A stretch of 64,000 nucleotides of DNA, taken from CBDFNC01 sp965249895 (GTDB lineage Bacteria; Pseudomonadota; Gammaproteobacteria; Enterobacterales; CBDFNC01). A program made the position numbers and the translations under genes. Every line of letters starts with the position of its first letter. Position 1 is the stretch's first letter. The DNA is taken from positions 558,001 through 622,000 of the forward strand of contig CBDFNC010000001.1 in the NCBI GenBank assembly GCA_965249895.1, given 5' to 3'. Below, piece after piece: positions 61,082 to 64,000 of this stretch. The notes under the pieces are model-generated. The model was not told the origin of the DNA and made no database searches. It saw only the letters and a list, made by a program, of their open reading frames with translations.

Positions 61082-62212
61082 ATGATTAAAACGATTCCTT
61101 TTAACGATACTTCTAGAATATATCAACGCCACCAGGACGAAATAAATAACTTGATGGTGGATGTCGCAGCAAGTGGGTGGTGGTTATTAGGTAAGCATAC
61201 TAAAGCGTTTGCTAAGGCTTTTTCTGAATATTGTGGTGTGGATTTTTGCCTGCCAGTAGCGAACGGGTCAGACGCGTTAGAGATTTCCTTAAGAGCAGTG
61301 CTTTCAGCGGATAGTAGCACCGACAATGAAGTGATTGCTGTGGCTAATGCAGGAGGGTATTCCTCAATAGCTTGCGCTTTGGTAGGTGCAACACCTGTAT
61401 ACGCGGATGTTGAAGAAGATACCTTGCTCCTGTCCATGGAATCATTAAAAAACTGCTTAGGCCCTAAGGTAAAAGCGGTCATCGTCACTCACCTTTTTGG
61501 TGGCGCGGTTGATGTAAACCAGGTTCGCCGGGTTTTAGCGGATAATGGTTATAAGCACGTTGTTATTATCGAGGATTGCGCGCAGGCCCACGGTGCAAAA
61601 GTTGGTGACCAACGGGTTGGTAGTTTAGGTGATTTATCCGTATTTAGTTTTTATCCCACCAAGAATTTAGGTGCGATGGGTGATGGGGGGGCGATTGTCA
61701 CATCGAATGAAGATACTTTCGCCAAGCTAAAGCAATTGCATCAATATGGTTGGGAGCAAAAATATCAGATTGCTGTCCCTGGCGGCCGAAATTCTCGCAT
61801 CGATGAAATGCAAGCCGCAATATTAGCTAGTCTATTACCATCTTTAGATAGCAATAATGCGATTCGGGCAAATATTTATCAGAAATATAGTCGGGCTGCG
61901 AACGATAATCTTAAATTTTTAAATTATGAGACGACTGATTATGTTGGGCACTTGGCTGTTATTCGCAGTAATCGAAGAGAAGAGTTTATCTCTTATATGA
62001 AAGACCAGGGTATTGCTGTAGATGTGCATTACCCAGTATTGGACCATGAGCAGAAAGGTTGGCAATCCCTGCCAAAAAGAATTGACCCTGTTAGCCAGTT
62101 AACTGTATCTAAGCAACTGGTCAATGAAATCGTTTCACTTCCCTGTTTCCCCACTATGACTGAAGCCGAAATAGACCAAGTTTGTCAGGCTCTCTCTGGA
62201 TGGAAAGAGTAA
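61082..62212 (+). CDS. fdtB: dTDP-3-oxo-6-deoxyhexose 3-aminotransferase, FdtB/QdtB-like
   Basis: PLP-dependent DegT/DnrJ/EryC1/StrS aminotransferase of 376 residues. Motifs: WWLLGKHTKAFAKAFSEYCG, VANGSDALEISLRA, the PLP-anchoring EDCAQAHGAKVGDQRVGSLG and the Schiff-base Lys in SFYPTKNLGAMGDGGAI. The ATG at 61082 follows an in-frame GTG. It sits one gene before the FdtD-like bifunctional enzyme, so it should transaminate C3 of the dTDP-3-keto-6-deoxyhexose made by RmlA, RmlB and FdtD. Product is dTDP-Fuc3N or dTDP-Qui3N depending on isomerase stereochemistry. Confidence 0.9.
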   Translation: MIKTIPFNDTSRIYQRHQDEINNLMVDVAASGWWLLGKHTKAFAKAFSEYCGVDFCLPVANGSDALEISLRAVLSADSSTDNEVIAVANAGGYSSIACALVGATPVYADVEEDTLLLSMESLKNCLGPKVKAVIVTHLFGGAVDVNQVRRVLADNGYKHVVIIEDCAQAHGAKVGDQRVGSLGDLSVFSFYPTKNLGAMGDGGAIVTSNEDTFAKLKQLHQYGWEQKYQIAVPGGRNSRIDEMQAAILASLLPSLDSNNAIRANIYQKYSRAANDNLKFLNYETTDYVGHLAVIRSNRREEFISYMKDQGIAVDVHYPVLDHEQKGWQSLPKRIDPVSQLTVSKQLVNEIVSLPCFPTMTEAEIDQVCQALSGWKE

Positions 62213-62219
62213 ATAAGCC

Positions 62220-63179
62220 ATGTCAGAAAATACTATAACTAAGTCGCTGATCATTCCCGTGTATGGCAATGAGGAAAATATTCCTTACCTTATTCCGGCA
62301 GTCGAAAATATAGCTAACAACCAAGGCTCTGGCTTTGAAGCTGTATTTGTCATCGATGGTTCACCTGATAATTCATTGGCGTTATTGCAAGAAGCAATGA
62401 AGACAGTTAGTTTCTCAATGCAAATTATCAGTCATAGTAGAAACTTTGGCTCTTTTATCGCCATCAGAACCGGGATGGAGCATGCTAAGGGTGATTATCT
62501 GGCGGTAATGGCGGCGGATCTTCAGGAACCGCCCGAATTAGTTGAACAGTTTTTCGATATTCTGGAAAAAGACGCCGCCGATATTGTGTTTGGTCAGAGA
62601 GTAGGAAGAAATGATCCGCCTCTCAGGCGCTTTTTAGCTGATACCTACTGGAATTTGTATAGGAAAGTTGTCCAACCAGATATTCCCAAGGGTGGGGTCG
62701 ATATATTTGGTTGTAATCGACGTGCAAAAGACAAAATCATGGAGATTCATGAGCCTAATAGCTCATTGGTGGCCCAACTATTTTGGGTTGGCTACCGTCG
62801 CTCTTTTGTCACTTACGAACGAAAAGAGCGTGAACATGGTGAGAGTGCTTGGGGGTTGCGAAGAAGGATCCGTTATATGCTGGATAGCATCTTCTCGTAC
62901 TCGGACTTCCCCATAATGGCTGTGTTATGGATAGGCATGTTTGGTTTGTTTATTACCTTCCTTATCGGCGGTGTTACCCTGTTTGGCAAGTTGTTTGGTT
63001 TGATAGACGAGCCAGGTTATGCAGGCACAGTTTTACTCATCTTGTTTTTTGGATCTTCCATTCTTACTACCCAAGGTATTATTGGGTGTTATCTTTGGAG
63101 GGCCTTTGAAAACACCAAGCGACGACCGCTGAGTATAGTGAGTGCGAAAGAAGACAACACAAGTTTTGAGAAAGAGTAG
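62220..63179 (+). CDS. GT2 glycosyltransferase with C-terminal membrane segments (DPM1/GtrB-like)
   Basis: Family 2 glycosyltransferase of 319 residues. The catalytic domain shows LIIPVYGNEENIPYLIPAVE, VFVIDGSPDNSL, the AADLQEPPELVEQF metal-binding DLQ and QRVGRNDPPLRRFLAD, and two membrane helices follow near residues 235-300. This plan is that of polyprenyl-phosphate sugar transferases (GtrB/ArnC/DPM1), which make a lipid-linked sugar for glycan modification. The ATG is 7 bases after fdtB and the next gene starts 5 bases after its stop. Confidence 0.9.
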   Translation: MSENTITKSLIIPVYGNEENIPYLIPAVENIANNQGSGFEAVFVIDGSPDNSLALLQEAMKTVSFSMQIISHSRNFGSFIAIRTGMEHAKGDYLAVMAADLQEPPELVEQFFDILEKDAADIVFGQRVGRNDPPLRRFLADTYWNLYRKVVQPDIPKGGVDIFGCNRRAKDKIMEIHEPNSSLVAQLFWVGYRRSFVTYERKEREHGESAWGLRRRIRYMLDSIFSYSDFPIMAVLWIGMFGLFITFLIGGVTLFGKLFGLIDEPGYAGTVLLILFFGSSILTTQGIIGCYLWRAFENTKRRPLSIVSAKEDNTSFEKE

Positions 63180-63184
63180 ATAAA

Positions 63185-64000
63185 ATGTCGAATAACTATT
63201 TTGTTCATGAAAAAGCCCTTTGTGAAAGCAATGATATTGGCGATAACACGAGGGTTTGGGCTTTCGCACACATACTACCAGGCGCTAAGGTTGGCCAGGA
63301 CTGTAACATTTGTGATGGCGTATTTATCGAAAATGATGTTTCAGTTGGAAACAACGTGACGATAAAGTGCGGTGTTCAAGTATGGGATAGTGTAACCCTG
63401 TGTGACGATGTCTTTATCGGCCCCAATGCAACTTTTACTAATGACATTTTCCCGCGATCTAAGGCTTATCCCGAAGAATTTCTAAAGACGGTGGTTTGTA
63501 AAGGTGCGTCCATTGGCGCTAACGCAACTATTTTGCCAGGCGTTACTATAGGTCATAGCGCAATGGTCGGGGCTGGCTCTGTGGTCACAAAAGACGTACC
63601 TCCACATGCTGTTGTTGTTGGCAATCCTGCTCGAATTGTAAGTTATAACTCCGAGTACGGTATTGGCAGTGAAGATGCACCGAGTATTGATGATGAAGCA
63701 ACCAGTGTCCGCGTAAAAGATCTAGATATAAATGGCTGTCAAATGTGGACCTTGCCTGTATTTGAAGATATGCGTGGCAGTTTAATGGTTTCTGAGTTTT
63801 CCAAAGACTTACCCTTCTCTCCTAAGAGAAGCTTCTTTGTTCATAGCGTACCTAACAACAAGGTGCGTGGCGAGCATGCCCATAAGGTATGTGAGCAGTT
63901 TCTGGTTGCTGTTAGTGGTGAGCTCAGTGTCGTTATTGATGATGGCAGGGGTAGGCAAGAGGTAAAACTAACTAACCCATCTCAAGGTTTATATATGCCT
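63185..64000 (+). CDS. fdtD: Bifunctional acetyltransferase - dTDP-sugar 3,4-ketoisomerase, FdtD-like (3' end outside window)
   Basis: Open to the right edge: 272 codons without a stop. Residues ~1-160 form a left-handed beta-helix acetyltransferase of the WbbJ/FdtC type (hexapeptide repeats, IGANATILPGVTIGHSAMVG, VVVGNPARIV). From about residue 175 a WxcM/FdtA-like cupin 3,4-ketoisomerase begins (MWTLPVFEDMRGSLMVSEFS, RSFFVHSVPNNKVRGEHAHK, CEQFLVAVSGELSVVIDDG). The same fusion, FdtD, is known in Shewanella denitrificans, where one chain both isomerises the keto group and acetylates the amino sugar made by FdtB. Together with RmlA and RmlB it would give dTDP-3-acetamido-3,6-dideoxyhexose. The cut end removes only part of the cupin domain. 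Confidence 0.88.
   Translation, partial: MSNNYFVHEKALCESNDIGDNTRVWAFAHILPGAKVGQDCNICDGVFIENDVSVGNNVTIKCGVQVWDSVTLCDDVFIGPNATFTNDIFPRSKAYPEEFLKTVVCKGASIGANATILPGVTIGHSAMVGAGSVVTKDVPPHAVVVGNPARIVSYNSEYGIGSEDAPSIDDEATSVRVKDLDINGCQMWTLPVFEDMRGSLMVSEFSKDLPFSPKRSFFVHSVPNNKVRGEHAHKVCEQFLVAVSGELSVVIDDGRGRQEVKLTNPSQGLYMP

Overview
The window is chromosomal DNA of a marine-type gammaproteobacterium, most likely an Alteromonadales member (Colwelliaceae/Thalassomonas, Pseudoalteromonas or Shewanella relatives). The basis is an E. coli-like Rep helicase, cytochrome c5 and b562, RND pumps, a Shewanella-like HepT/MntA pair, a Shewanella-like FdtD, and a dedicated type II secretion cluster beside a probable S-layer gene. 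The genus is inference.

Region 1 (1-5.1 kb): a copper/silver efflux operon on the minus strand (small Cys-rich protein, TolC-type channel, CusB with a fused CusF domain, truncated by the left edge). It reads from a promoter with the 19-bp spacer and dyad of CueR/MerR control. Diverging from it are cytochrome b562 and a b561-type cytochrome. Region 2 (5-11.6 kb): hot-dog thioesterase, azoreductase, LysR/NAD(P)-binding divergon, and a three-gene sulfur-transfer operon: CysM-like synthase, JAMM protease, and one chain fusing a CysO-like ubiquitin-fold carrier, an E1-like adenylyltransferase and a rhodanese. Region 3 (11.8-21.6 kb): chemoreceptor, RND drug pump with TetR regulator, Rep helicase. 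Region 4 (21.6-28.7 kb): a WbpL/WbpV-like pair, a GGDEF-EAL protein, cytochrome c5 and a beta-CASP nuclease-like protein.

Region 5 (28.7-64 kb) is one long surface-polysaccharide and surface-protein locus. WecA starts the lipid-linked glycan. RmlD, A, C and B make dTDP-L-rhamnose, but rmlA-rmlC-rmlB are interrupted by an AAA ATPase/HNH pair (Septu-like), a fused MNT-HEPN protein and a split MntA/HepT toxin-antitoxin pair. A Wzm permease is followed within 6 bp by a gsp cluster, E-F-G-H-I-J-K-L-M-C-D, with minimal assembly-platform subunits. Next is a 454-aa exported, Ala/Thr/Gly/Val-rich protein with a structured leader and strong terminator, probably an S-layer subunit. Two Wzt paralogues, a GT32 glycosyltransferase, a sulfotransferase, a sulfotransferase-GT2-GT2 fusion, FdtB, a polyprenyl-type GT2 and a bifunctional FdtD (cut by the right edge) follow. 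The arrangement resembles the Aeromonas S-layer/O-antigen locus: the T2SS would export the S-layer subunit, and the ABC-exported LPS would anchor it.

At least thirteen copies of a palindromic intergenic repeat (family A) and several MITE-like elements (family B, one with perfect 22-bp terminal inverted repeats) lie between genes. They flank the defence cassettes, and several neighbouring genes take their last codons or stop codon from them. No tRNA, rRNA, CRISPR array, integrase or transposase gene was seen.
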